Source: Bacteroides congonensis
Lineage (GTDB): Bacteria; Bacteroidota; Bacteroidia; Bacteroidales; Bacteroidaceae
Direction: 5' to 3'
NCBI RefSeq assembly: GCF_900130125.1
Contig: NZ_FQXY01000011.1
Span: 1,492,748-1,556,747 of the forward strand
DNA: 64,000 bases
Shown here: positions 42,481-50,942 of the stretch, piece by piece
How the letters are laid out: each line of letters opens with the position of its first letter
Numbering within the stretch: the stretch's first letter is position 1
The notes under the pieces: generated by a model
The model's database searches: none
What the model was told of the DNA's origin: nothing
Seen by the model: only the letters and a program-made list of their open reading frames with translations
Program-made: the position numbers and the translations under genes

Positions 42481-43587
42481 TTATCCTTCATTGTTCTGAT
42501 TTTCAAGGAACTGACTGGGTGATACACCATACTTGTCGGAAAAGTTCCGATAGAAAGTTGCCCGTGAACTAAAACCGGATGCGAACATTAATTCTTTCAT
42601 GCTTTTTCCCGGATTCTCGACTGCTAACCGTTTGAAATATTCCAGGCGGTTACAATTTATATATTCCCGGAAGCCGCTAAAACCCTGACTTTTGATTGCC
42701 ATCGAAATATCATGTTCTTTTTTGTTTAAGGATTTTGCTAAATCTTTCATGTTATACAGTTGGTCTGTATAAGGATGCTTTTCTTTAAGATAGGTTTCAA
42801 TAGTTGAGAAGAGTGGGAGAGGCTGAGGCTGAGGTGAGTTTTCTATGTGCGGCATCTCTTTTTCTGTGCTATATACCATACTGATATGATCCGAGAATGG
42901 ATTCTCATGTCGTAAATATAGTACTGAAAATAAAACGGTGAAAACAATTGCCGTTATGCCGAATAAATTGAATATAAATTCGTTGATACTCAACGTAAAC
43001 AGAGTGTATATTCCTAAAAACAAGAACAGGAAACCTATGAATAAGTGCATATTCTTATTTATTCTGCGATAGGTCTTAGTGCTGAATATTGCATAAATAA
43101 GAATAAAGAGGGGCGTTAAAACAGAAAGTAAGAATATGCAAATCCTAAGTTTGACATCCATATTGTTTATATTCGGTATTATTTCATTCAATGAATAAAT
43201 AGGAGTTATGACACCGTTGAACCCTAAATAACAGATTCCTACGGTTATTGTAATGATAGGTGGCAATAGGAATGTAAATATTCTGAAGTGGTTAAGATGC
43301 CCCGGAGATAGTGAAGCAATGGGGAATAGTGCGACAATATTGGCTAAAGCATACCATTTGAGCATCTTTTCGATGTTAAGCAGATCGATGAAATTATATT
43401 CCGGAGTATCTGTAACGATTGTCAACCATCCGATATTTTCCCATGAAAACATGAGCCCTATACACACTGCTATAATTCCCCAATATAATTTCGGGTAATT
43501 GTCTTTAGCCCGGAAAATAAGAATAATTCCTGATATCAGTGCAATCAAATCAAGTGTGAGTTCAATTGATAAATGTAGTATTCCCAT
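42481..43587 (-). CDS. Membrane-anchored AraC-family regulator (7 membrane spans plus HTH)
   Basis: 368 residues. About seven hydrophobic segments fill residues 1-225, then a short Pro/Gln linker, then an AraC helix-turn-helix (about 262-362) with MKDLAKSLNKKEHDISMAIKS and LMFASGFSSRATFYRNFSDKYGVSPSQF. This is the Bacteroidetes type in which a membrane sensor is directly fused to the DNA-binding domain. The ligand is unknown. Confidence 0.9.
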   Translation of the reverse strand: MGILHLSIELTLDLIALISGIILIFRAKDNYPKLYWGIIAVCIGLMFSWENIGWLTIVTDTPEYNFIDLLNIEKMLKWYALANIVALFPIASLSPGHLNHFRIFTFLLPPIITITVGICYLGFNGVITPIYSLNEIIPNINNMDVKLRICIFLLSVLTPLFILIYAIFSTKTYRRINKNMHLFIGFLFLFLGIYTLFTLSINEFIFNLFGITAIVFTVLFSVLYLRHENPFSDHISMVYSTEKEMPHIENSPQPQPLPLFSTIETYLKEKHPYTDQLYNMKDLAKSLNKKEHDISMAIKSQGFSGFREYINCNRLEYFKRLAVENPGKSMKELMFASGFSSRATFYRNFSDKYGVSPSQFLENQNNEG

Positions 43588-43641
43588 GTTTATATGACGT
43601 GTTTCTAATTTTCCCTTATTTTAATTGAAAAGTCAATGAAA

Positions 43642-43649
43642 CAAAGATA
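43642..43649 (-). promoter_or_regulatory. -7 box (TATCTTTG) for the membrane AraC gene
   Basis: Exact TAnnTTTG match, 54 bases upstream of the start. Confidence 0.6.
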
Positions 43650-43713
43650 AGTAATTTAGTCATATCAGACAATAGGAAAAATGTCTTTGAGTATTTATTA
43701 TACCTATATATAT

Positions 43714-44067
43714 TTATTTTTCTTTCAGAGATTCATTTTCTGCCAATTCTTTGATCTCTTTATTCAGAAAAACAGAAAGCACAGTTCTTACCACAACTAC
43801 TCCGCCTAAGATTGCCAATTCATCTAAAGTCGGATCAACCACAGTTTTCAGTATGTCGGATGCGATCAGAAACTCCAAACCGAGTAAAAGATAACTGCCG
43901 AAATCAGCTCTGAGCTGCCGGATGTTATTGATGGTATATGTTCCGTTGAACCGTTTTATTTCATTGCGCATGAAAGCGATGAAGCCGACGAGTACTCCAT
44001 AGGTGACGATCAGCAGGCTTATAACGCTGATGATAGTAGCAAGCATATTTAAGAAAGTCAGTAGCAT
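43714..44067 (-). CDS. DUF1622-family membrane protein
   Basis: 117 residues with three hydrophobic segments (about 7-31, 58-75, 84-101) and the DUF1622-like core FGSYLLLGLEFLIASDILKTVVDPTLDEL followed by LGGVVVVRTVLSVFLNKEI. Small inner-membrane protein of unknown role. Confidence 0.85.
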   Translation of the reverse strand: MLLTFLNMLATIISVISLLIVTYGVLVGFIAFMRNEIKRFNGTYTINNIRQLRADFGSYLLLGLEFLIASDILKTVVDPTLDELAILGGVVVVRTVLSVFLNKEIKELAENESLKEK

Positions 44068-44140
44068 TGTGTATAATATTAGGGATATAAAATATAAACA
44101 AATAAAGTGATATAATGGTTCTTATAATAAATGATAATGA

Positions 44141-44284
44141 ATGGAAGTTACTAGTAATGCTCTGTTTATTGAGAAAAAAGATAAAGATGCTATATTGCTG
44201 TTTCAGTTAGTTAAAAGGAAATTAATGAAACAGTATGTTAATGATATACCGGAATGGGCATTAGCTATTTATGGAACATATTAA
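44141..44284 (+). CDS. Possible 47-residue small protein
   Basis: An ATG-started frame of 47 codons (MEVTSNALFIEKKDKDAI..., ending PEWALAIYGTY) lies in a 353-base gap between two - strand genes. The composition looks protein-like (Lys/Asp-rich first half, aromatic end) but no family is recognised and no -7 box matches. Nothing else is seen in the gap, which is otherwise AT-rich. Confidence 0.3.
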   Translation: MEVTSNALFIEKKDKDAILLFQLVKRKLMKQYVNDIPEWALAIYGTY

Positions 44285-44420
44285 ATTTATCCTTATGTAA
44301 AGAATAAAGATAAAACAATATCTTTGCTATAATTATTTTTATTGCGACTAAAATGATGGTAAGATAGATTATAACGAAAGTAGTTTTCATTTTATCTTAT
44401 ATTTGTGATAGTTGCGCACT

Positions 44421-45182
44421 TTAAAATTGAATTGATAAGATTCCTCCTAGGGTTTTATTAGAATGATCATAAAAAGGACAAGTGATAATTGTAGGAGCTT
44501 CTTTTTTATTTAATTTAAAAAGCTTCCGGTTAATGGGAAGTAACCAGTAACCAATGCGTGCGCTTAAAATTCCAATGCCTGCGCCCGTTATAATGTCATT
44601 GAACCAGTGCCTATTGTTATATAGTCGTAAAAATGCTACCCCACTTGCAATTGTATAAGCCCCGATTGCATATCCTATGCCGTATTCCATTCGTACTAGT
44701 TCTGCTCCCATAAAAGCTGTCGCGGTATGTCCTGACGGGAACGAATTTCTTGCAGAAGAATCTGGCCTTTTTTCATGTATAGTCAATTTAATTCCATTTA
44801 CCATTATTCCCATTGCCAGATAAGAAGTAGCTGTGGTTAATAGTCTTTCTTTGAAAGAGTGTTTTGCCTTTGCACCAAGAAATTCTAAACTTATATTGGA
44901 GATGACGGGTAAATATTGTATATAGTCATCAGCATGGAAGAATTTGTTCTTACGCAAGTCTGTCATATTGCCTTGAATGGTATGGTTTGCAGATTGTAGC
45001 CATCCGTTACAGATACCCCATGAACCAACCAATAGTAGTGATGTAGGGAATATTAGTTTATAAGGACGAAATAGTGTCGAATTTTCATTATAAGAAAGAG
45101 AATCTTTGTTTTCTTTTCCATATGCTGCATGCAGACTAATAGGAATGCAGAAAAGATAAAGTAGAAGTGTAGCTGTTTTCAT
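44421..45182 (-). CDS. PAP2-superfamily membrane phosphatase
   Basis: 253 residues with an N-terminal signal-like segment. The three phosphatase motifs are present: KLTIHEKRPD, NSFPSGHTATAF and FLRLYNNRHWFNDIITG, giving the catalytic His and Asp. Motif 3 starts with Leu instead of the usual Ser. Relatives remove phosphate from undecaprenyl-PP, phosphatidylglycerol phosphate or lipid A; which one is not decidable here. Confidence 0.88.
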   Translation of the reverse strand: MKTATLLLYLFCIPISLHAAYGKENKDSLSYNENSTLFRPYKLIFPTSLLLVGSWGICNGWLQSANHTIQGNMTDLRKNKFFHADDYIQYLPVISNISLEFLGAKAKHSFKERLLTTATSYLAMGIMVNGIKLTIHEKRPDSSARNSFPSGHTATAFMGAELVRMEYGIGYAIGAYTIASGVAFLRLYNNRHWFNDIITGAGIGILSARIGYWLLPINRKLFKLNKKEAPTIITCPFYDHSNKTLGGILSIQF

Positions 45183-45249
45183 TTAGTTGTTTGAAAATAT
45201 AGATGTTAAATATCTTATTTGGATATATTTTAGTGCTTTTTTGTTGCTG

Positions 45250-45257
45250 CAAAGTTA
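45250..45257 (-). promoter_or_regulatory. -7 box (TAACTTTG) for the PAP2 gene
   Basis: Exact TAnnTTTG match on the - strand; leader of about 60 bases. Confidence 0.55.
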
Positions 45258-45337
45258 CTTTGTTTAGGATGGCCGAAGATGAATTTTGTATAGTTGATTT
45301 TTCTACGGAAATGTGGAATTTTGTCTACACTAATATG

Positions 45338-45379
45338 GAAAAATCCGCACCCTTCCCTATCTCAGGGAAAGAATGCGGA
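45338..45379 (-). terminator. Terminator after the outer-membrane barrel gene
   Basis: A stem of about 14 bp with two mismatches (45344-45357 with 45365-45379), followed by five T on the - strand. Confidence 0.7.
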
Positions 45380-45471
45380 ATGATATAAAAAAGGTTTCTT
45401 TATATATTTACTCACTGCTGGGAATAAGCGTTCAGCAGTGTAAATGCTTTCATAATTATAGATGTTTTTGA

Positions 45472-46227
45472 TTAGAAATTGTATCCAAGAGTGATGGAAG
45501 TAGTTCCGATTTTTGTCTTTTTGCACAATTCAATAAAATCTTTACCATAACCAACTCCTACATAAAGTTGGTTGTAGTTCAAACCTGCGCCAATTTGCCA
45601 TCCCATTTGGAAACGTTTCCATGTATAGTCTTTACTGCCTGTATCTTTTTTATCAAACATATTAGCTTCCTGTTTATAACCTTCTTTTTCCATTTGCTCC
45701 CAAAATTCATCTTCTGAGAAGCCTAATTCGTTGGTGTCTATAGTTAAATTGTATTTTTGTTTTCCGATGATATTTCCTCTAAAGTTGATACCTATATATG
45801 GTACTATTGAAACCTTACCGTTAGGTAAAGAAAATTTGTATGCAATATTGACAGGTATGTTGAGGGAAAAGAGATTAGTTTTGCGCTCTAAAATATCTTC
45901 ATCAAAGCCTAAATCATCGTAATCCTCTTTCCCGAATGAGTATGTTGCATTTACGCTTGCTTCAACAAAAAGAGGAAATTCTTTAGCTATACTAAATCCT
46001 TTTGTATATCCGATAGAAAAACCATTAACGCTTAAATCATCTGCCCCTTCATAATCAGAAATGATTTTTGTCGGATTATAAGATACGGTAATTCTTTGCC
46101 ATCCATTAGTATCCGTATTTCTAGTGCTGCTAGAAGATGACAATGCTTTAGAATTGGCAAACTGTGCGGATGCTGTTCCTGTTAAGGCTAGTAAGCATAC
46201 TGCTAAATAAAATTTCATTGTTTTCAT
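45472..46227 (-). CDS. Outer-membrane beta-barrel protein (PorT/OmpW-like fold)
   Basis: 251 residues with a signal peptide (about 1-21, ASAQ). Alternating amphipathic strands run to a C-terminal aromatic strand ending TTSITLGYNF. Typical strand pairs are GFSIGYTKGFSI, INVAYKFSLPNGKVSIVPYIGINFRG and MGWQIGAGLNYNQLYVGVGYGKDF. It begins 23 bases after the beta-propeller gene and is probably cotranscribed with it. Role unknown. Confidence 0.82.
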   Translation of the reverse strand: MKTMKFYLAVCLLALTGTASAQFANSKALSSSSSTRNTDTNGWQRITVSYNPTKIISDYEGADDLSVNGFSIGYTKGFSIAKEFPLFVEASVNATYSFGKEDYDDLGFDEDILERKTNLFSLNIPVNIAYKFSLPNGKVSIVPYIGINFRGNIIGKQKYNLTIDTNELGFSEDEFWEQMEKEGYKQEANMFDKKDTGSKDYTWKRFQMGWQIGAGLNYNQLYVGVGYGKDFIELCKKTKIGTTSITLGYNF

Positions 46228-46250
46228 TGTTCCTTTTATATTTTAGTGAA

Positions 46251-47240
46251 TTAATAAGAAAAACTCATCCTCCAAATGTTGGCTGCGCCTGTTTTATCTC
46301 CGCGTTGTGAAATAAAATAAATATATTTGCCATCTTTGCTCCATACAGGACTTAGGTCATCAGCTGCATGATATGTGATTTGAGAAAATCTTGTTCCATC
46401 TGTTTTGCATACGAATATGTCTGTATTAAGGTAGGTGAAGCTACCCCCGTCAATTTTACTGTCTCCGACAAATAGGATCCATTGACCATCAGGTGAGAGT
46501 GTCGGAGTTGTAAAACTACGTTGCGGGTCAGAAATAATACATTCTTCTACTCCGGTTTCGTAATTGATTTTCCATATTTCGCTTTTCCCAGCTCCGTTCA
46601 TGCGTGTGCAGAGAAAGGCACTTTCTCCTTTTATAGGGCATGGATTCATGCCACTACTATAATTAGACAAGAAATTGTTTTGAATATTGTAACTCCAAAT
46701 ACTTACTCCATTCATTTCTTGTCGGGCAAAAAAGATAAGTTGCATATTAGAAGAGTAGGTAGGTGAGTAATCTTGGTTACCGTTAGTAATTTGGCGACAA
46801 ACATAACCGTTGTTGGCGTTAGTTTGAAAAATCTGAGTGGTTTTTCCTCTAGTTTCTGAAAAACATAGATATTTTCCATCAGGAGAATAAGAAAAGTCTA
46901 ATACTCCAGTCCTGTTAGTTCTTTGAATTGAGCTGCCTTGTTTGCTTAACTCTTTAATAAATATATTGGTAGTGTTATTTCTGTATGAGAGGTATGCTAT
47001 ATTATTTCCATCTATAGAAATGTCTAATATGTGATTGGATAGCCACTCGATTCTTTCCTGTAGACGCTTTACGAGGGGCATACATACATAATCACTTGGA
47101 GTAGAAATCTGCGTAAAATCAATACCGGATTCTTCTGGCACCGAAACAATCGAGTAATCAACTTGTTGTGCTTGTAGAGAATTATGTAGTCCTATAAATA
47201 GAAAAAATACTAGTAATACAATGTACTTAGTGTTCTGCAT
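46251..47240 (-). CDS. TolB-like WD40/PD40 beta-propeller, secreted
   Basis: 329 residues from the ATG at 47240, which starts a clear signal peptide (LLVFFLFIGLHNSLQAQ); upstream frame residues lack a signal and cross the -7 box. PD40-type blades recur: YSPDGKYLCFSETRGK, LSPDGQWILFVGDSK and WSKDGKYIYFISQRGD. It resembles TolB/DPP6 N-terminal propellers without any peptidase domain, so it is likely a periplasmic binding scaffold. It precedes the barrel protein gene. Confidence 0.82.
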   Translation of the reverse strand: MQNTKYIVLLVFFLFIGLHNSLQAQQVDYSIVSVPEESGIDFTQISTPSDYVCMPLVKRLQERIEWLSNHILDISIDGNNIAYLSYRNNTTNIFIKELSKQGSSIQRTNRTGVLDFSYSPDGKYLCFSETRGKTTQIFQTNANNGYVCRQITNGNQDYSPTYSSNMQLIFFARQEMNGVSIWSYNIQNNFLSNYSSGMNPCPIKGESAFLCTRMNGAGKSEIWKINYETGVEECIISDPQRSFTTPTLSPDGQWILFVGDSKIDGGSFTYLNTDIFVCKTDGTRFSQITYHAADDLSPVWSKDGKYIYFISQRGDKTGAANIWRMSFSY

Positions 47241-47266
47241 ATTTTTATTATTATTTTTTAATGATG

Positions 47267-47274
47267 CAAAGGTA
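47267..47274 (-). promoter_or_regulatory. -7 box (TACCTTTG) for the propeller-barrel operon
   Basis: Exact TAnnTTTG match, 26 bases before the start at 47240. Confidence 0.6.
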
Positions 47275-47363
47275 ACTTGTATTGTGCTGAAAGAGCTTGT
47301 GTCGGTGTAGGAATAATTTATACGGAATCGTAGAATTTTATTCACGTAGGTCGTTGTTGATTA

Positions 47364-47585
47364 TTAGGTTTGCTGATGTTCTGTTTCAAATTCAGTGAGG
47401 TAATAATTGAAGAAATTATGATGTAATATGCAACTGATTCGTAATAGGAGTTCGGTATCTATACTTTTTCTTTTAAATATGGAGTACACATTTGTCCTGT
47501 CGCAATAGAGCTTTTTTGCGAACCAAGTAACAGAACGTTCTTGACGGTGGAGTTCTGTTTCTATTATTTGACCTATGTGTACCAT
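47364..47585 (-). CDS. Small XRE-like helix-turn-helix protein
   Basis: 73 residues: IGQIIETELHRQERSVTWFAKKL, then CDRTNVYSIFKRKSIDTELLLRISCIL, an XRE-like five-helix DNA-binding domain. This is a common Bacteroides type. It sits just upstream of the propeller gene, which has its own promoter, and may regulate it. Confidence 0.78.
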   Translation of the reverse strand: MVHIGQIIETELHRQERSVTWFAKKLYCDRTNVYSIFKRKSIDTELLLRISCILHHNFFNYYLTEFETEHQQT

Positions 47586-47633
47586 TTGCAGAGTGTTTGC
47601 GGATTGTATATGTTCCTATTTTATTTGTCTTTA

Positions 47634-47641
47634 CAAAAATA
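47634..47641 (-). promoter_or_regulatory. -7 box (TATTTTTG) for the small HTH gene
   Basis: Exact TAnnTTTG match, about 48 bases before the start at 47585. Confidence 0.5.
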
Positions 47642-47752
47642 TCTCCAAATTTGTATGAATTAAGATATTGTGTGTTGATAATAAGTCACATATCTGTTGT
47701 TTAATATTCACGTCTTTGTTAGATAGAATAAAAAAGGCGGAACCATTCAAAA

Positions 47753-47886
47753 CTTATTTTGTTCTGAGGTACCGCCAAGCACCTTGCAAGTAAATAAGTA
47801 TGAATAGTTCACGCCTGTAAAGCGCAAACCTCTATCAACTTATTCTCACTTACTTTAAATTGGCGGTTTTCAGAACAGAGAATAAG
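47753..47886. repeat. Nested inverted repeats forming a long hairpin (possible element remnant or structured RNA)
   Basis: The outer arms 47753-47778 and 47860-47886 pair over about 26 bases with a few mismatches and an indel (shared CTTATT, GTTCTGA, CCGCCAA). An inner pair, AAGTAAATAAGT (47788-47799) against ACTTATTCTCACTT (47838-47851), lies within. The rest of the 47586-47953 gap holds no gene that I can see. Confidence 0.6.
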
Positions 47887-47953
47887 AGCTAAAAGCTCAG
47901 TTTCTTTTAATAAGTATATATGAATGGAAACGCTATTCCAAAAGTTTATTGTT

Positions 47954-48294
47954 TTAAATATGCATAGAAGCCCTTAACCTTATTTGTGTATCAATGAAGT
48001 ATAAGTCTCCGTCTATCCCATAAAGCACATTATTAGGGACTGCATCAAACACTTCATTCTCGCCACCTTTATCCATATAGGTAATGTCGAGGTGGGATAA
48101 GTCAATCCATAAGTTGTTAGTATGGGCAAAGTCTGTTAACTCTTTAATTTGCCCTCTCTTATAGCCCTCTGTTGGTTCAATTTCTCCTGTTGCTTCTTTA
48201 CCTCTTTTGACGATGCAGGCTGCTTGCTCCAGGATATTATTGATTGACGGGTACGCTCTATCCATTGTTTGTGAAATTCATTAATATATTCCAT
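47954..48294 (-). pseudogene. Frameshifted fragment resembling a polyvalent-protein kinase domain of mobile elements
   Basis: A -7 box at 48319-48326 points to the ATG at 48294, whose frame (MEYINEFHKQWIERTRQS) stops at 48136. The other frame, from about 48245 down to 47954, carries the recognisable domain: ELTDFAHTNNLWIDLSHLDITYMDKGGENEVFD and NVLYGIDGDLYFIDTQIRL. Joining the two frames near 48236-48246 gives one continuous protein of about 112 residues. Similar C-terminal sequences occur in polyvalent proteins of conjugative elements. The kinase-like name is from memory and uncertain. Confidence 0.55.
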
Positions 48295-48318
48295 ACTACT
48301 ATGATTATGAGTTTAAGA

Positions 48319-48326
48319 CAAAGATA
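48319..48326 (-). promoter_or_regulatory. -7 box (TATCTTTG) for the frameshifted gene
   Basis: Exact TAnnTTTG match on the - strand, 24 bases before the ATG at 48294. Confidence 0.5.
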
Positions 48327-48425
48327 ATCATTCTCCTTTAAATCATCATAGTTTAGCTACAACATTTTTAAAAGGGCTGTGTTAGAGAATATTCTATTCT
48401 TTATGGAGCAGTTATTTATCTATAT

Positions 48426-48464
48426 GAAAAACTTCTGTAATCAGTAAGATTACAGAAGTTTTTC
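48426..48464 (-). terminator. Terminator of the GGGtGRT operon
   Basis: Perfect 17-bp stem (48426-48442 with 48448-48464) with a 5-base loop. It lies 19 bases past the stop; its left arm starts GAAAAA, so the - strand hairpin ends in TTTTTC. Confidence 0.8.
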
Positions 48465-48482
48465 TATATAAAGTAATCTAAA

Positions 48483-49493
48483 TTACTTAGCTAAAGCCTG
48501 AGCTACGTCAACAGCACAAGCCACAGTACAACCTACCATCGGGTTGTTACCAATTCCCAGGAATCCCATCATTTCTACGTGAGCAGGAACTGATGAAGAA
48601 CCAGCGAATTGAGCGTCTGAGTGCATACGTCCCATTGTGTCAGTCATACCATAAGAAGCAGGACCAGCCGCCATGTTATCCGGGTGAAGAGTACGACCTG
48701 TACCACCACCTGAAGCTACTGAGAAATAAGGTTTGCCGGCAAGAACACGTTCTTTCTTGTAAGTACCGGCAACCGGGTGCTGGAAACGAGTCGGGTTAGT
48801 AGAGTTACCTGTGATAGATACGTCTACGCCTTCTTTCCACATGATAGCTACACCTTCACGAACATCATCAGCGCCGTAGCATTTTACTTTAGCACGAGGA
48901 CCGTCAGAGTAAGCGATTTCGCGAACAACTTTCAGTTCACCTGTAAAGTAATCGAATTGAGTCTGAACATAAGTAAAGCCGTTGATACGAGAGATGATCT
49001 GAGCAGCGTCTTTTCCAAGACCGTTCAGGATGCAACGCAACGGTTCTTTGCGTACTTTGTCTGCTTTTGCGGCAATTTTGATAGCACCTTCAGCAGCAGC
49101 GAAAGATTCGTGACCTGCCAGGAATGCGAAACACTTAGTTTCTTCGCGCAGCAACATAGCAGCCAGGTTACCGTGACCGATACCAACCTTGCGGTCGTCA
49201 GCTACAGAACCCGGGATACAGAATGCTTGCAGGCCGATACCGATAGCTTCAGCAGCTTCAGCAGCATTGGTGCAACCTTTCTTAATAGCGATAGCGCTAC
49301 CTACAACATACGCCCATTTTGCATTTTCGAAGCAGATAGGCTGAGTTTCTTCACACGTTTTATAAGGATCAAGTCCATGAGCTTCACAGATAGCGTTAGC
49401 TTCTTCGATATCTTTGATGCCGTTAGCGTTCAAAGCAGCGATAATCTGCTTGATACGACGGTCTTGGCTTTCGAATTTTACTTCTCTAATCAT
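48483..49493 (-). CDS. GGGtGRT protein
   Basis: 336 residues from the ATG at 49493, which has a rare perfect Shine-Dalgarno (AAGGAGGAAAG) 7-10 bases before it. The naming motif is SVASGGGTGRTLHPDNMA; further Cys residues lie in CEAHGLDPYKTCEETQPICFE and GNNPMVGCTVACAVDVAQAL. The family is found in anaerobes next to NifU-like scaffolds, as here; its function is not known. The even codon use and strong RBS suggest high expression. Confidence 0.92.
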   Translation of the reverse strand: MIREVKFESQDRRIKQIIAALNANGIKDIEEANAICEAHGLDPYKTCEETQPICFENAKWAYVVGSAIAIKKGCTNAAEAAEAIGIGLQAFCIPGSVADDRKVGIGHGNLAAMLLREETKCFAFLAGHESFAAAEGAIKIAAKADKVRKEPLRCILNGLGKDAAQIISRINGFTYVQTQFDYFTGELKVVREIAYSDGPRAKVKCYGADDVREGVAIMWKEGVDVSITGNSTNPTRFQHPVAGTYKKERVLAGKPYFSVASGGGTGRTLHPDNMAAGPASYGMTDTMGRMHSDAQFAGSSSVPAHVEMMGFLGIGNNPMVGCTVACAVDVAQALAK

Positions 49494-49498
49494 AGTTT

Positions 49499-49509
49499 CT
49501 TTCCTCCTT
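49499..49509 (-). promoter_or_regulatory. Strong Shine-Dalgarno before the GGGtGRT gene
   Basis: AAGGAGGAAAG on the - strand fixes the start at 49493. It is unusual in this window, where most genes lack a clear ribosome-binding site. Confidence 0.75.
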
Positions 49510-49512
49510 ATA

Positions 49513-50214
49513 TTATTCGTGACGTGGATCAATAGATTTAACTGCTCCCTGTTCTGCTGTTACGCGACCATAAGTACCTGTAACTTTCTTCAATGCTTCG
49601 TTAGCATCAGTACCTTTTTTGATTTCGTCCATGAACTTACCCATGTGTACGAATTCGTATCCGCAGATTTCGTCGTTCTTGTCCAAGAAGATTTGTTTGA
49701 TATAACCTTCTGCCATTTCAAGGTAACGGGGGCCTTTAGCCAAAGTACCATAAAGAGTACCTACCTGGCTACGCAGACCTTTACCCAAGTCTTCCAAACC
49801 TGCACCGATGATCAAACCACCTTCAGAGAAAGCCGATTGGGTACGTCCGTAAACGATTTGCAGGAACAGTTCGCGCATAGCTGTGTTGATAGCGTCGCAA
49901 ACAAGGTCAGTGTTCAGTGCTTCAAGAACTGTTTTACCCGGAAGGATTTCAGAAGCCATAGCAGCCGAGTGGGTCATACCGGAGCAACCGATTGTTTCGA
50001 TCAAAGCTTCCTGGATGATACCTTCTTTAACGTTCAGTGTCAGTTTACAAGCACCTTGTTGAGGAGCACACCAACCGATACCGTGTGTCAAACCAGAAAT
50101 ATCAACGATTTCTTTAGATTTTACCCATTTGCCTTCTTCGGGTATGGGAGCCGGTCCGTGGTTTGGACCCTTCTTTACAACACACATGTGTTCCACTTCG
50201 TGTGAATAAGTCAT
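49513..50214 (-). CDS. NifU-like iron-sulfur cluster assembly scaffold
   Basis: 233 residues. The scaffold domain shows THGIGWCAPQQGACKLTL, EALIETIGCSGMTHSAAMASEILPGKTVLEAL and DAINTAMRELFLQ, with Cys residues at positions like the NifU_N ligands. A C-terminal extension (GYEFVHMGKFMDEIKKGTDA) is specific to this subgroup. It is the first gene of a two-gene operon with GGGtGRT (19-base gap). A role in Fe-S cluster building in an oxygen-sensitive process is inferred. Confidence 0.9.
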   Translation of the reverse strand: MTYSHEVEHMCVVKKGPNHGPAPIPEEGKWVKSKEIVDISGLTHGIGWCAPQQGACKLTLNVKEGIIQEALIETIGCSGMTHSAAMASEILPGKTVLEALNTDLVCDAINTAMRELFLQIVYGRTQSAFSEGGLIIGAGLEDLGKGLRSQVGTLYGTLAKGPRYLEMAEGYIKQIFLDKNDEICGYEFVHMGKFMDEIKKGTDANEALKKVTGTYGRVTAEQGAVKSIDPRHE

Positions 50215-50277
50215 AATTAGCTCTTTTTTTAAGTGATATAATTAAAAATACGTAGTCACGATTCTCTAAATCGCCCA

Positions 50278-50285
50278 CAAAGGTA
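50278..50285 (-). promoter_or_regulatory. -7 box (TACCTTTG) for the NifU-like/GGGtGRT operon
   Basis: Exact TAnnTTTG match. The ~57-base leader contains a small hairpin (CGATT-TAGAG-AATCG). Confidence 0.62.
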
Positions 50286-50452
50286 GTCGATTTATTTGTT
50301 TCTGCAAATCGCCTTTTATTACTTTTTTGTGAAAAGTGACAATTCAGTTTACGTTTTTTCGCAGTTTGTAAAGTCGGGATTGCATTTGCGGAAGATTGAG
50401 GATGGACGAACTATCTATTTGTTGCTTTGTTATTAGTAGAAAACCAAAATTT

Positions 50453-50857
50453 ATGGAACTGAACCAAATAGATATACATTATTTAATTGCGGCAATTTGC
50501 GTTATTTCATCTGCGCTTATTTTTTATTCGATTGGTGTTTGGGGAGAACGTCTCCAAAAGAAATTGAAGTTTTGGCATATTATTTTCTTTCTTCTCGGTC
50601 TGATAGCCGATGCGGTTGGCACGAGCCTGATGGAACATATTGCAGAGTTGACTCATTTGCATGACGAGATTCATACGGTGACGGGTACGATTGCCATTCT
50701 TCTTATGTTTGTACACGCTTCATGGGCAATATGGACTTACGTGAAGGGTTCGGCACAGGCGAAACGACATTTCAATCGTTTTAGTATTGTGGTTTGGTGC
50801 ATCTGGCTTATACCTTATTTTATAGGTATGTATTTGGGGATGCGTTTACATGCATGA
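50453..50857 (+). CDS. HsmA-family (TIGR03987) membrane protein
   Basis: 134 residues from the ATG at 50453; the longer frame runs through a near -7 box (TTGCTTTG, 50422-50429). Four membrane spans. The family pattern is visible in KLKFWHIIFFLLGLIADAVGTSLM, then HDEIHTVTGTIAILLMFVHASWAIW with conserved His residues. Function unknown. The IS66 element is inserted 39 bases past its stop. Confidence 0.82.
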   Translation: MELNQIDIHYLIAAICVISSALIFYSIGVWGERLQKKLKFWHIIFFLLGLIADAVGTSLMEHIAELTHLHDEIHTVTGTIAILLMFVHASWAIWTYVKGSAQAKRHFNRFSIVVWCIWLIPYFIGMYLGMRLHA

Positions 50858-50942
50858 TAAGCGGTCTGAATAGAGTCTGATATTCATAAACATTTTGTAA
50901 GCATTCGGCCTTGTGCGTGTTTCTTTCCCTTGTTTTCCTTCC

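Noticed and set aside
45203..45388. 61-codon + frame
   Set aside because: It crosses the PAP2 promoter box and a terminator hairpin of - strand genes, so it is unlikely to be coding.
48777..50205. Two long + strand open frames (about 250 and 260 codons) opposite the GGGtGRT and NifU-like genes
   Set aside because: They are mirror frames of strongly conserved - strand genes, low in complexity (Ser/Phe/Thr rich), without promoter boxes or family motifs.
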